Assembly: GCF_003315245.1 (NCBI RefSeq)
Contig: NZ_QNRT01000001.1
Span: 874,963-938,962 of the forward strand
Length of the DNA stretch: 64,000 nt
From: Arenicella xantha
GTDB lineage: Bacteria > Pseudomonadota > Gammaproteobacteria > Arenicellales > Arenicellaceae
Reading direction: 5' to 3'
A model generated the notes under the pieces. The model did no database searches, had not been told where the DNA came from, and saw nothing but the letters and a program-made list of their open reading frames with translations. Below are positions 46,046 to 53,643 of the stretch, piece by piece (the first letter of the stretch is position 1; each line of letters begins with the position of its first letter). Position numbers and translations under genes: made by a program.

Positions 46046-47143
46046 TTAAAACAAGCCGAGCTGGGAACTTTCACGCACCTCGACAATCGCCAGCGAGCCT
46101 TGCTCTGGGTCATGTTTCACCAAATTGGACAGCGTGATACCAATTAATCGAATCGGACGATGCCCAGCCTCAGTTCGGCGTAATAGCTCAGGCAAGGTCC
46201 CAGTAATATCTGACACACTAACAAATACGCTCGCCGTAGTTTTGCTGCGTGTATTGAGCTGAAAATCCGAGTAACGCAGCTTTAACGTCAAGGTCCGTGC
46301 GGCCAGTTGCTTAGCCTCAAGTGTCGACTCCAAGCTAGCCGCGATAGTTTGCAAGGTCTGCCAGATAAACTGTTTATCAACCACGTCGCCACTAAACGTG
46401 GTTTCCTGACCGATCGACTTACGCGTTCGATGCGCTCTAACCGGTCGCTCATCAATACCTCGAGCTACGCGATAATAATACGCTCCAGCTTGACCAAACT
46501 CAGTCTGCAATTCCACCTCGGTACGTGAGCGCAAATCGGCGCCAGTAAAAATACCTAAGCGCTGCATTTTTTGTTCGGTAACCTTACCCACTCCAAAAAA
46601 TTTTCGAATCGGCAATTGCTGTATAAACGCGTCAGCGTGCTCTGGTCGAATAACATAGAGGCCATCAGGCTTATCCATATCAGAAGCAATCTTGGCTAAA
46701 AACTTGTTGTATGAAATACCGGCCGACGCGGTCAAATCAACAGTCGACTTAATGTCCTGCTTGATTCTTTGCGCCACTGCGGTAGCCGACCCTAAGGCCG
46801 CCGCTCGCTCCGTTACATCTAAATAGGCTTCATCTAGTGATAACGGTTCAATCATGCTGGTGTACTGCTTGAACACCTCATGAATACCAGCAGACGCCTG
46901 ACGATACGCATCGAACCTAGGCGGCACAAAGATCGCGTCTTTACACAACTTTACCGCACGCGACGACGGCATCGCCGAATGCACGCCAAACTGTCTGGCC
47001 TCATAGCTGCACGCCGCAACAACGCCACGACTCTCCGGCTTACCGCCCACAATGACTGGCTTGCCGCGCAATTCTGGAAAGTCCCGTTGCTCCACCGATG
47101 CAAAGAAAGCATCCATGTCGATGTGTACAATTTTGCGAGTCAC
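46046..47143 (-). CDS. dinB: DNA polymerase IV (translesion Y-family polymerase)
   Basis: A 365-residue Y-family polymerase. The catalytic aspartates are in HIDMDAFFASVEQ near residue 8 and LSLDEAYLDVT near 103. ACSYEARQFGVHSAMPS near 45-60, SAGISYNKFLAKIASDMDKP near 140, GVGKVTEQKMQRLGI (HhH) near 182 and the little-finger domain from RKSIGQETTF onward are normal. It ends with SQLGLF, whose QxxLF part fits a clamp-binding motif. It starts with GTG at 47143, 13 bases after ung, so it is probably in a ung - dinB - acyltransferase unit and co-expressed with base repair. No LexA box was identified. Confidence 0.95.
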   Translation of the reverse strand: MTRKIVHIDMDAFFASVEQRDFPELRGKPVIVGGKPESRGVVAACSYEARQFGVHSAMPSSRAVKLCKDAIFVPPRFDAYRQASAGIHEVFKQYTSMIEPLSLDEAYLDVTERAAALGSATAVAQRIKQDIKSTVDLTASAGISYNKFLAKIASDMDKPDGLYVIRPEHADAFIQQLPIRKFFGVGKVTEQKMQRLGIFTGADLRSRTEVELQTEFGQAGAYYYRVARGIDERPVRAHRTRKSIGQETTFSGDVVDKQFIWQTLQTIAASLESTLEAKQLAARTLTLKLRYSDFQLNTRSKTTASVFVSVSDITGTLPELLRRTEAGHRPIRLIGITLSNLVKHDPEQGSLAIVEVRESSQLGLF

Positions 47144-47156
47144 CGGCTAGCCTAGC

Positions 47157-47843
47157 TCATTGAATCTGCCAATTGATGGCAGCCTTACCATGCTGGACTA
47201 AATAATTGTTAGCCTGCGAAAAATGCCGACACCCTATAAAACCTCGATGTGCAGATAACGGTGAAGGATGCGGAGCGGTTAGCACTAAATGACGCTGCCG
47301 GTCGATGACTTGCCCCTTTTTCTGCGCATACGCACCCCACAACAAAAACACCACATGTTCGCACCGCTGGTTAACTACATTAATCACGCGATCGGTAAAT
47401 TGCTCCCAACCCTTGCCCTGATGGCTTGCAGCACGCCCCTGCTCAACGGTCAGCACCGAGTTTAACAACAGCACGCCTTGTTTAGCCCATTCAGTTAGAT
47501 TGCCGTGTGATGGATAGTCACACGCCATATCAGTCGTCAGCTCCTTATACATATTCCGTAGTGATGGCGGAATCGCTACGCCTGGCGGCACACTGAAACT
47601 TAAGCCATGAGCTTGACCGGGCCCGTGATACGGATCTTGTCCAAGGATGACCACCCGGACATCGTCCAGCGGCGTCGCATTAAATGCAGAAAAAATATCA
47701 GCACCACTCGGGTAGATCACTTTACCACTGGCTTTAGCCTCTCGAAGAAATGCTGAAAGCAGCTCCATATAGGGCTGCTCAAACTCACCCTTCAACGCTC
47801 TAAGCCACTGATCTTCAAGCTTAATTTCTCTATCAATCATCAT
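47157..47843 (-). CDS. ung: Uracil-DNA glycosylase
   Basis: A 228-residue family 1 uracil-DNA glycosylase that removes uracil from DNA to start base-excision repair. The water-activating motif is [18 protein letters not shown] near residue 66, then [12 protein letters not shown] near 126 and the DNA-intercalating [13 protein letters not shown] near 192. Length is as in E. coli Ung (229). Two adjacent ATG codons are possible starts. It is the first gene of a three-gene stretch on the minus strand and is upstream of dinB. Confidence 0.97.
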   Translation of the reverse strand: MMIDREIKLEDQWLRALKGEFEQPYMELLSAFLREAKASGKVIYPSGADIFSAFNATPLDDVRVVILGQDPYHGPGQAHGLSFSVPPGVAIPPSLRNMYKELTTDMACDYPSHGNLTEWAKQGVLLLNSVLTVEQGRAASHQGKGWEQFTDRVINVVNQRCEHVVFLLWGAYAQKKGQVIDRQRHLVLTAPHPSPLSAHRGFIGCRHFSQANNYLVQHGKAAINWQIQ

Positions 47844-48164
47844 AAAAAGCGAATTAATGACACCGTATTTATTAACATTAGGTAAGAACTCGAAGGAAAT
47901 ATCCAGTAGCTAACAATCGTCACTAATAATAAATAATCCATCGCTCTCGCAGAAATCCTAGTTTACAGCAGTTTTTTACTCAAACTACGCGCCATTGCCT
48001 GTCTAACAATTCGTTCATAAATCAAGAATATGAATTAACGAAACTTAAGTCTCATTGAGCCGCAAATGTACCCATCCTAAAATTGCATCGATTGCCAGCC
48101 TACCCTATTAATCGCTGCAATCATAAAAACTACCCACTACCACAAATAATCAGGAGTAATTCCT
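47844..48164. other. AT-rich intergenic region between divergent genes
   Basis: A 321-base AT-rich gap between ung (minus) and the small exported protein (plus). An imperfect inverted repeat, TTCGTT (48010-48015) with AACGAA (48037-48042), is visible, extended by CATA/TATG. No gene or structured RNA is supported. Confidence 0.35.
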
Positions 48165-48461
48165 ATGTCAAATAAAAACCCAGTTCTGCCCAACTTCCTC
48201 AAGGTATTGACCGTTGCGACCTTCGCCTTGATCGGCTTGGCAAGCTACGCTGGTCAGCATGAATCTGAACAAAAGCCCAAACAAGAGCGAATTGTTGAAT
48301 TAAAAGAGATGACCAATACCGACCATAAATTAGCTCCAGTAGAGAGTCGTAAATTAACTGATGCCGACGCGGCTAAGGCCGAAGATGCACTCGCTGAGGA
48401 CATCAACGCAGCCACCAAGAAGCTCAATGAAGAACCGCAAACTTGGAATACTGATGATTAA
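48165..48461 (+). CDS. Small exported hypothetical protein
   Basis: A 98-residue protein with AGGAG before the ATG. A signal peptide (FLKVLTVATFALIGLASYA) is followed by a charged, hydrophilic mature part of about 69 residues with a predicted helix (DADAAKAEDALAEDINAATK) and a Trp near the end. It has no cysteine or known motif. It is followed by a strong terminator, suggesting a well-expressed, monocistronic periplasmic protein of unknown function. Confidence 0.7.
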   Translation: MSNKNPVLPNFLKVLTVATFALIGLASYAGQHESEQKPKQERIVELKEMTNTDHKLAPVESRKLTDADAAKAEDALAEDINAATKKLNEEPQTWNTDD

Positions 48462-48519
48462 GCTGTGACGCAAATTTTAAAACGCTATTGAAAATTGAAA
48501 TGCGATTTAGTATCACTCG

Positions 48520-48543
48520 AAGCCCGGCATCGCCGGGCTTTTT
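48520..48543 (+). terminator. Intrinsic terminator after the small exported protein
   Basis: AAGCCCGGC (48520-48528) pairs with GCCGGGCTT (48532-48540) with a three-base loop, followed by TTT. The T-run is short but the stem is very stable. Confidence 0.85.
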
Positions 48544-48635
48544 AACGCCCAGCTAATGAAGCGCAATACACACCTTAGGCTATACTGAGGCGTAACGAAT
48601 CTCACTCAACAACCCAAAATTAGGAAATAACTATC

Positions 48636-49112
48636 ATGATCAAAATTGGCGACTCTATTCCTGCAGCAAGCATTACCACAATCGACAAAGATGGTCAGGC
48701 AAGCACTAGCGCTGAACTGTTTTTTGCCAATAAAAAAGTCGTGCTGTTTGCACTTCCTGGTGCGTTTACACCAACTTGCTCTGAGGCACACCTGCCTGGA
48801 TTTGTAGTTAAATATGATGACTTCATTGCAAAAGGCATTGACGTGGTAGCCTGCTTATCGGTAAACGACGCGTTTGTCATGAAGGCTTGGCAAGCAAGTC
48901 AGAATGCCGAGAACCTCACTATGATTGCCGATGGTGGAGCAGCCCTGACTGAAGCTTTAGGGCTCACTCTGAATACCGGCGATTTCGGTGGCGTACGTTC
49001 GCAACGCTACTCCATGATGGTAGACAATGGCGTAGTCACTCAGCTTAATGTAGAACCTGCAAATGGCTTTGAGGTCAGCGACGCAGAGACAATCTTAGGA
49101 CAACTGACATAA
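48636..49112 (+). CDS. Peroxiredoxin (Prx5/glutaredoxin-dependent type)
   Basis: A 158-residue peroxiredoxin of the Prx5 group that reduces hydrogen peroxide and alkyl hydroperoxides. The peroxidatic cysteine is Cys48 in PGAFTPTCSEAHLPGF, a signature of this group. A second cysteine (ACLSVND, near 72) lies where some Prx5 proteins have their additional thiol. Length and start (MIKIGDSIPAASI) match the group. AGGA lies about ten bases before the ATG. It is flanked by terminators, so it is probably monocistronic. Confidence 0.93.
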   Translation: MIKIGDSIPAASITTIDKDGQASTSAELFFANKKVVLFALPGAFTPTCSEAHLPGFVVKYDDFIAKGIDVVACLSVNDAFVMKAWQASQNAENLTMIADGGAALTEALGLTLNTGDFGGVRSQRYSMMVDNGVVTQLNVEPANGFEVSDAETILGQLT

Positions 49113-49130
49113 CACTGTAGTTGAACTGAT

Positions 49131-49160
49131 GATCGACCAGCTAATCGCTGCTGGTCGATC
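49131..49160. terminator. Hairpin between convergent peroxiredoxin and aldo/keto reductase genes
   Basis: GATCGACCAGC (49131-49141) pairs perfectly with GCTGGTCGATC (49150-49160) around an eight-base loop. It is 18 bases after the peroxiredoxin stop and 23 from the stop of the convergent gene. Downstream is T-rich only loosely (CACTTTACTTT). Confidence 0.65.
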
Positions 49161-49183
49161 TCACTTTACTTTGTTTGAGCCAA

Positions 49184-50236
49184 CTAAAACGGTTGAGGGA
49201 AACGTTTTATGACGCCGTCAATATCCGCCAAAACCTCGGCCGAGAGCGCGACTGAGTAAGCATCTAAGTCCTCGGCCAACTGCTCCATTGAGGTTGCGCC
49301 AATAATGGTTGAGGTTACACCAGCTAATTGATAAACCCACGCTAAAGACAATTGCACTAAACTCAGATCATGCTGGTCTGCAACTTCTTTATACGCCGCA
49401 ATCGCTTCGTGCGAATGAGCAGTGTCGCGGAAAATGCCATTACGCTGCTGCATCGTCCAACGACATCCAGCCGGTTTCGCGCCATTTGCATATTTACCTG
49501 ACAACGCACCACCAGCCAACGGCGACCACGGCAGATAGGCCACATCGTTAAACACACAGTTTTCAATTAAATACGGCCAATCCTTAAGATGCAATAAGCT
49601 AAATTCATTTTGAATTGACACCATTTTGGGTAAGTCATGCAACTCGGCTAGCCGCAAATACTCACTGATGCCCCATGGTGTATCGTCGGACAAACCTATA
49701 TGGCGGATCTTACCAGCCTGCATCATTTCATCGAGTGCCTGCAATATTTCCAATAACCCGGCACGCTCTTGCTCAATATCGGTGTCAGTTGGGTCAACCT
49801 GACCTGGCCAATGCTTAGAAAAGTGTGGCGACATACGGTTCGGCCAGTGCAACTGATACAGATCAATATAGTCGGTTTGCAGACGCCGTAGCGACCCGTC
49901 TACAGCCTGCCTAATCGCATCGCCGTCAATCTTACCGCCATCGCGAATCCACGGAATTCCAACACCAGCAATTTTTGTCGCCAGCACGAATTCATCACGG
50001 CGACTCTTGTTTGTCGCTATCCAGTTGCCAATATAGGTTTCCGTCAACCCTGAGGTTTCCTTGCTAGGCGGCACCGCGTACATCTCTGCGGTATCAATGA
50101 AATTTATACCGCGCTCTAAAGCATAATCGATCTGCGCAAACGCTTCATCTTGTGTATTTTGGTTACCCCAGGTCATCGACCCAAGGCATACTTCACTGAC
50201 CTGTAAATCGCTGCTTCCGAGTTTTACGGTTTTCAT
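49184..50236 (-). CDS. Aldo/keto reductase (Tas-like)
   Basis: A 350-residue NADP(H)-dependent aldo/keto reductase. The catalytic tetrad residues are visible: Asp and Tyr in FIDTAEMYAVPP near residue 53-58, Lys in EFVLATKIAG near 87, and His in LYQLHWPNR near 125. The length and IQNEFSLLHLKDW and TSTIIGATSMEQLAEDL segments resemble E. coli Tas. The ORF extends 23 codons further upstream, but the ATG at 50236 (MKTVKLGSSDLQVSEVCLG) fits the family start. It overlaps nothing, lying 50 bases downstream of the helicase gene. Substrate is unknown. Confidence 0.92.
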   Translation of the reverse strand: MKTVKLGSSDLQVSEVCLGSMTWGNQNTQDEAFAQIDYALERGINFIDTAEMYAVPPSKETSGLTETYIGNWIATNKSRRDEFVLATKIAGVGIPWIRDGGKIDGDAIRQAVDGSLRRLQTDYIDLYQLHWPNRMSPHFSKHWPGQVDPTDTDIEQERAGLLEILQALDEMMQAGKIRHIGLSDDTPWGISEYLRLAELHDLPKMVSIQNEFSLLHLKDWPYLIENCVFNDVAYLPWSPLAGGALSGKYANGAKPAGCRWTMQQRNGIFRDTAHSHEAIAAYKEVADQHDLSLVQLSLAWVYQLAGVTSTIIGATSMEQLAEDLDAYSVALSAEVLADIDGVIKRFPQPF

Positions 50237-50286
50237 TCGTTGCTGTTCTCTATGGTTAGTTGTAGTAGCGGCAAATCGGTATGTGA

Positions 50287-53200
50287 TTAGCCTGAAAAAT
50301 CCCAAACACGCATTTGCTGTAAGAGCGGAAAGTATACTGCCAGCTTGATTGGCCTAGTGTCAATTTGACGCATCAGCGCACCATACTTTTCAAGCTGCGG
50401 CCGATGTCGCTGTGCAACCTGTTCATCAACAAAGCTGGCGAGATCAGAACGATTAGTGTCGGTACTTTTGTAATCAACAATCCAGCGTACGCCATGTTGA
50501 TCAACAAAGGTACGATCTAGTCGATAAGTATTAACCATGCCATCTTCATACGCCGCAATAGCGTATTCGTTGTTTGCGATGGCATAGTCATCAAACAAAA
50601 AGTGCGCATCCGAGTCTTGTTGAATCGCCTTAACTCCGTTTTCCAGACGCCGTAACGCCATACTGAGTCGGTCCTCTGGCACACGCAGCGACAGTAATTC
50701 TGCTCGCCAACGCCTACGGAGTAATTCATCTACCTCGGCAGTCAATACCGAGTGTCGATTAAACTGCAACCAATCATGCAACACAATACCAACCCCTGTT
50801 GCAACCTGAGTCGCCCACTCATACTCGACTTGCTCGTCCGGCGCTGAAGGCTGAGCATGCAAACGCGTAGCCACCTGCCAATCAACCGAAGAGGCAAGAT
50901 TTGGTGAATAATCAGATGGCAAACGATACAGTGTTTGATCCATGTCAGTGTCCGTCACCTGAGGCGACGGCGTACCAGATTCAGATAACTGAAAATGTGG
51001 CTCAAGCGCGCCCCAAACCGTACTTAATAAGCTATTTTTAGCAGGCGCACGCACATCGTTAGTCTTTGGATCTAATTTAACTTTAGCCGATAGAATGAGC
51101 TTGCTCTCAGCCCGTGTACAAGCCACGTACATTAAGCGAATTGCTTCATTTGAATCTCGTTTAGATTCAAGTTTACGCAAATAATCATAATGACTTCCAG
51201 AGTCTTGTTGAGCACTAAAGGGGGCCAACAATAAGCGCGAGTCGCCGTCATCATCTTGGTGCTCCGCCCACATCAACACGTCTTTGTCACTGCTACGTGC
51301 ACTCCGACTTAAACATGGCAAAATGACCGTGTGATACTGCAAGCCTTTAGACTTATGCATGGTCGATACCACAACACGAGCCTTGCTTTCGCCGCGCGCG
51401 ACCTGAGGACGAGCATAAAGTTTGGCCATTGCCTCTTCTAACTCTCGCATCGACGGCAAATCGCCGCCACGTTGCAACGAATCAATCAGCTCAAATACCG
51501 TATCAATATCTTCACTGGTCGCCTCAAACCCTGTGGCTTCACCACCCAGCTGATGCCAAGCCCAACGAGTTAAGCCAGCCAAAGAAACCTGTTGACGTTG
51601 CGCCATTACTTCGAGCATTACCGACTTAAATCGGGTCAAACGCGATCGAGACTCAGCGTTCAGCAACGCGAAATCAAGATTTAACAGCTGCTCCCAAACG
51701 GTTGGTTCCGGACGGTCACTAAGGTGTTTCAATTCGACCAGACTCAAACCACACCAAGGCCCACGTAATAGCGACAACCAACTAACACGATCATCGTCAC
51801 GACAAATTGCTTTACACAAAGACATTACATCGATTACCGCGGGCAACGCATGCAGTGGCTGAATATCGACGCCGAGATAATGAATGTCGGCCTGTTGCAA
51901 GGCCGGCAACAAGGTATTCAACTGAGTTCGGGTACGAACCAAAATCGCCACTTGCGCCTTGTCGTCGGGCAACGCGTTAATCGCCGCTTGAACTTGCTCA
52001 ACAATCAGCGTCGCCTCATGTGCATCATCAAGCGTCAGCAAATAGTCAACTTGAGGGCCGCTTTGCTGACGATCGCAACTCGCCGCTGAATAGGTGATCG
52101 CACCAGTAAGCACATTATTCCGATTCGGAAAGCTATGCTGAAACGTATGATTAAACCAACTAACAAGATCCGACGAAGAACGGAAATTCTCACTTAACGT
52201 AAGCGCTTCAATTGCAATATTAGGAAACAGCCGGGTTTGGTCGTTATCAGCCACCTGTAAAAACAGGCTCACGTCTGCCTCTCGAAAACGATAGATTGAT
52301 TGCATTGGGTCGCCAACTAAAAACAAGGTCTTAGGCGGACTTTCATCAATCTCCCAACCTGCGGTTAAGCGCTTTAATAATTCTATTTGTCCATGTGACG
52401 TGTCTTGAAATTCATCGACTAGAATGTGCTGCAAGTGTGTGTCTAACCGCAAGCCCAAATCCGTGGGGTTTTCCAATTCTCGCAACGCCAAATTGGCGCG
52501 CTGCGTGACCTCGCTGTGGTCACATTCCCCGCTAGCTCGAAATCGCAACTGTAGAAATCCGGCCAACGCTTTCAGCACCAATTCAAGTGATTGCAACTGC
52601 TGCCAATCAGTTAACGATAATTCTGAATCGGGCAGCGTCTGCACATCCAGCAGAGCTAAGGCGAGCGCGGGGTCATCACTAACATTCTTTAAAACCGCTA
52701 ACATTTGCTCTCGTTGGTCTGACTTAGCTTCAAACCCGAGTGTGATATTGACCGTTTTACGAAAGTTTTCACCGGTCAATAATAAATGGCAAACTGCCTT
52801 CCAATGACTAATCGTCAAGTCATCAGCAGATGTTAAATCAAGCAGGCTATCCAGTGGTGATCCTGGGCCATACTTTTCAATGCGCTTAGCCGCGGCTTCC
52901 GCGCCTAGTCGAACTAAGTCCGCAAGCACACCATAAGGCAGCGCTTCACGCACGCGGTCAATCGTGCCGCATTCTACTTGATACCATGCGGACTCTACCT
53001 CTGAACGCATCGCCAGCAGATCTCCTTGCACTAAATGACGCAACCATTGGTCTCGCTTTGCCAGCATGGAGGTGAACAGGCGACGCGCTTTATCGTAATT
53101 AAAATCGAGTTCCAAAAGAACCGCTTGCAAGGCCGACGCAACACTCGATTCTGGCTCCAACAGCTCCGCAAATAGCTGTTCAATGGCTGCCGCATAATGT

Positions 53201-53643
53201 ACATCGGCACGGTCGGTAGTACGCGGGCGATCCCCCAAACGACTAAGCCATGGCATACTGCCGGTAAGCTTGGCACAAAATGCGTCGATCGTAAGAATCT
53301 GCAATTGATAGGGCGCGTCAAGCAGCTGCCAGCCTTGCTGTTGGTCTCGAGCTAAAACGGCTTTCGCCAAATCCAAACCTTGTTGATCAAAAGCATTGTC
53401 GGCCTCCTCGCCGTGAGCCGCGTCACTCAACAGCTCCATCAACCTAGCGCGCATTTCAGCGGTAGCTTTTCGCGTAAAGGTAATCGCTAACACTTGTTGA
53501 GGCTGATCGACACGCGCCAACAATGTCAATAAACGATACACCAATAAGCCTGTCTTACCTGACCCTGCCGGCGCTTGCACAATGAACGAACGCTCTGGGT
53601 CGAGCGCATCCTGACGTGCTTGATAGTCATTAATCATCGGCAT
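50287..53643 (-). CDS. AddA/RecB-like UvrD-family helicase-nuclease
   Basis: An 1118-residue protein of the exonuclease V class: a UvrD-type helicase fused to a C-terminal PD-(D/E)XK nuclease. Walker A APAGSGKT is at about residues 25-32, ITFTRKATAEMRARLMEL (motif Ia region) near 55, ILVDEFQDTSHGQ (motif II) near 407, VGDPMQSIYRFREA near 447, VVSTMHKSKGLQY near 758 and VACTRAESKLIL near 847. The nuclease motif WIVDYKSTDTNRSD is near 1050. It probably pairs with the upstream gene in processing double-strand breaks for recombination. Its start overlaps that gene's stop by 14 bases. ATG at 53643 is preceded by a possible GTG at 53646. Confidence 0.88.
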   Translation of the reverse strand: MPMINDYQARQDALDPERSFIVQAPAGSGKTGLLVYRLLTLLARVDQPQQVLAITFTRKATAEMRARLMELLSDAAHGEEADNAFDQQGLDLAKAVLARDQQQGWQLLDAPYQLQILTIDAFCAKLTGSMPWLSRLGDRPRTTDRADVHYAAAIEQLFAELLEPESSVASALQAVLLELDFNYDKARRLFTSMLAKRDQWLRHLVQGDLLAMRSEVESAWYQVECGTIDRVREALPYGVLADLVRLGAEAAAKRIEKYGPGSPLDSLLDLTSADDLTISHWKAVCHLLLTGENFRKTVNITLGFEAKSDQREQMLAVLKNVSDDPALALALLDVQTLPDSELSLTDWQQLQSLELVLKALAGFLQLRFRASGECDHSEVTQRANLALRELENPTDLGLRLDTHLQHILVDEFQDTSHGQIELLKRLTAGWEIDESPPKTLFLVGDPMQSIYRFREADVSLFLQVADNDQTRLFPNIAIEALTLSENFRSSSDLVSWFNHTFQHSFPNRNNVLTGAITYSAASCDRQQSGPQVDYLLTLDDAHEATLIVEQVQAAINALPDDKAQVAILVRTRTQLNTLLPALQQADIHYLGVDIQPLHALPAVIDVMSLCKAICRDDDRVSWLSLLRGPWCGLSLVELKHLSDRPEPTVWEQLLNLDFALLNAESRSRLTRFKSVMLEVMAQRQQVSLAGLTRWAWHQLGGEATGFEATSEDIDTVFELIDSLQRGGDLPSMRELEEAMAKLYARPQVARGESKARVVVSTMHKSKGLQYHTVILPCLSRSARSSDKDVLMWAEHQDDDGDSRLLLAPFSAQQDSGSHYDYLRKLESKRDSNEAIRLMYVACTRAESKLILSAKVKLDPKTNDVRAPAKNSLLSTVWGALEPHFQLSESGTPSPQVTDTDMDQTLYRLPSDYSPNLASSVDWQVATRLHAQPSAPDEQVEYEWATQVATGVGIVLHDWLQFNRHSVLTAEVDELLRRRWRAELLSLRVPEDRLSMALRRLENGVKAIQQDSDAHFLFDDYAIANNEYAIAAYEDGMVNTYRLDRTFVDQHGVRWIVDYKSTDTNRSDLASFVDEQVAQRHRPQLEKYGALMRQIDTRPIKLAVYFPLLQQMRVWDFSG

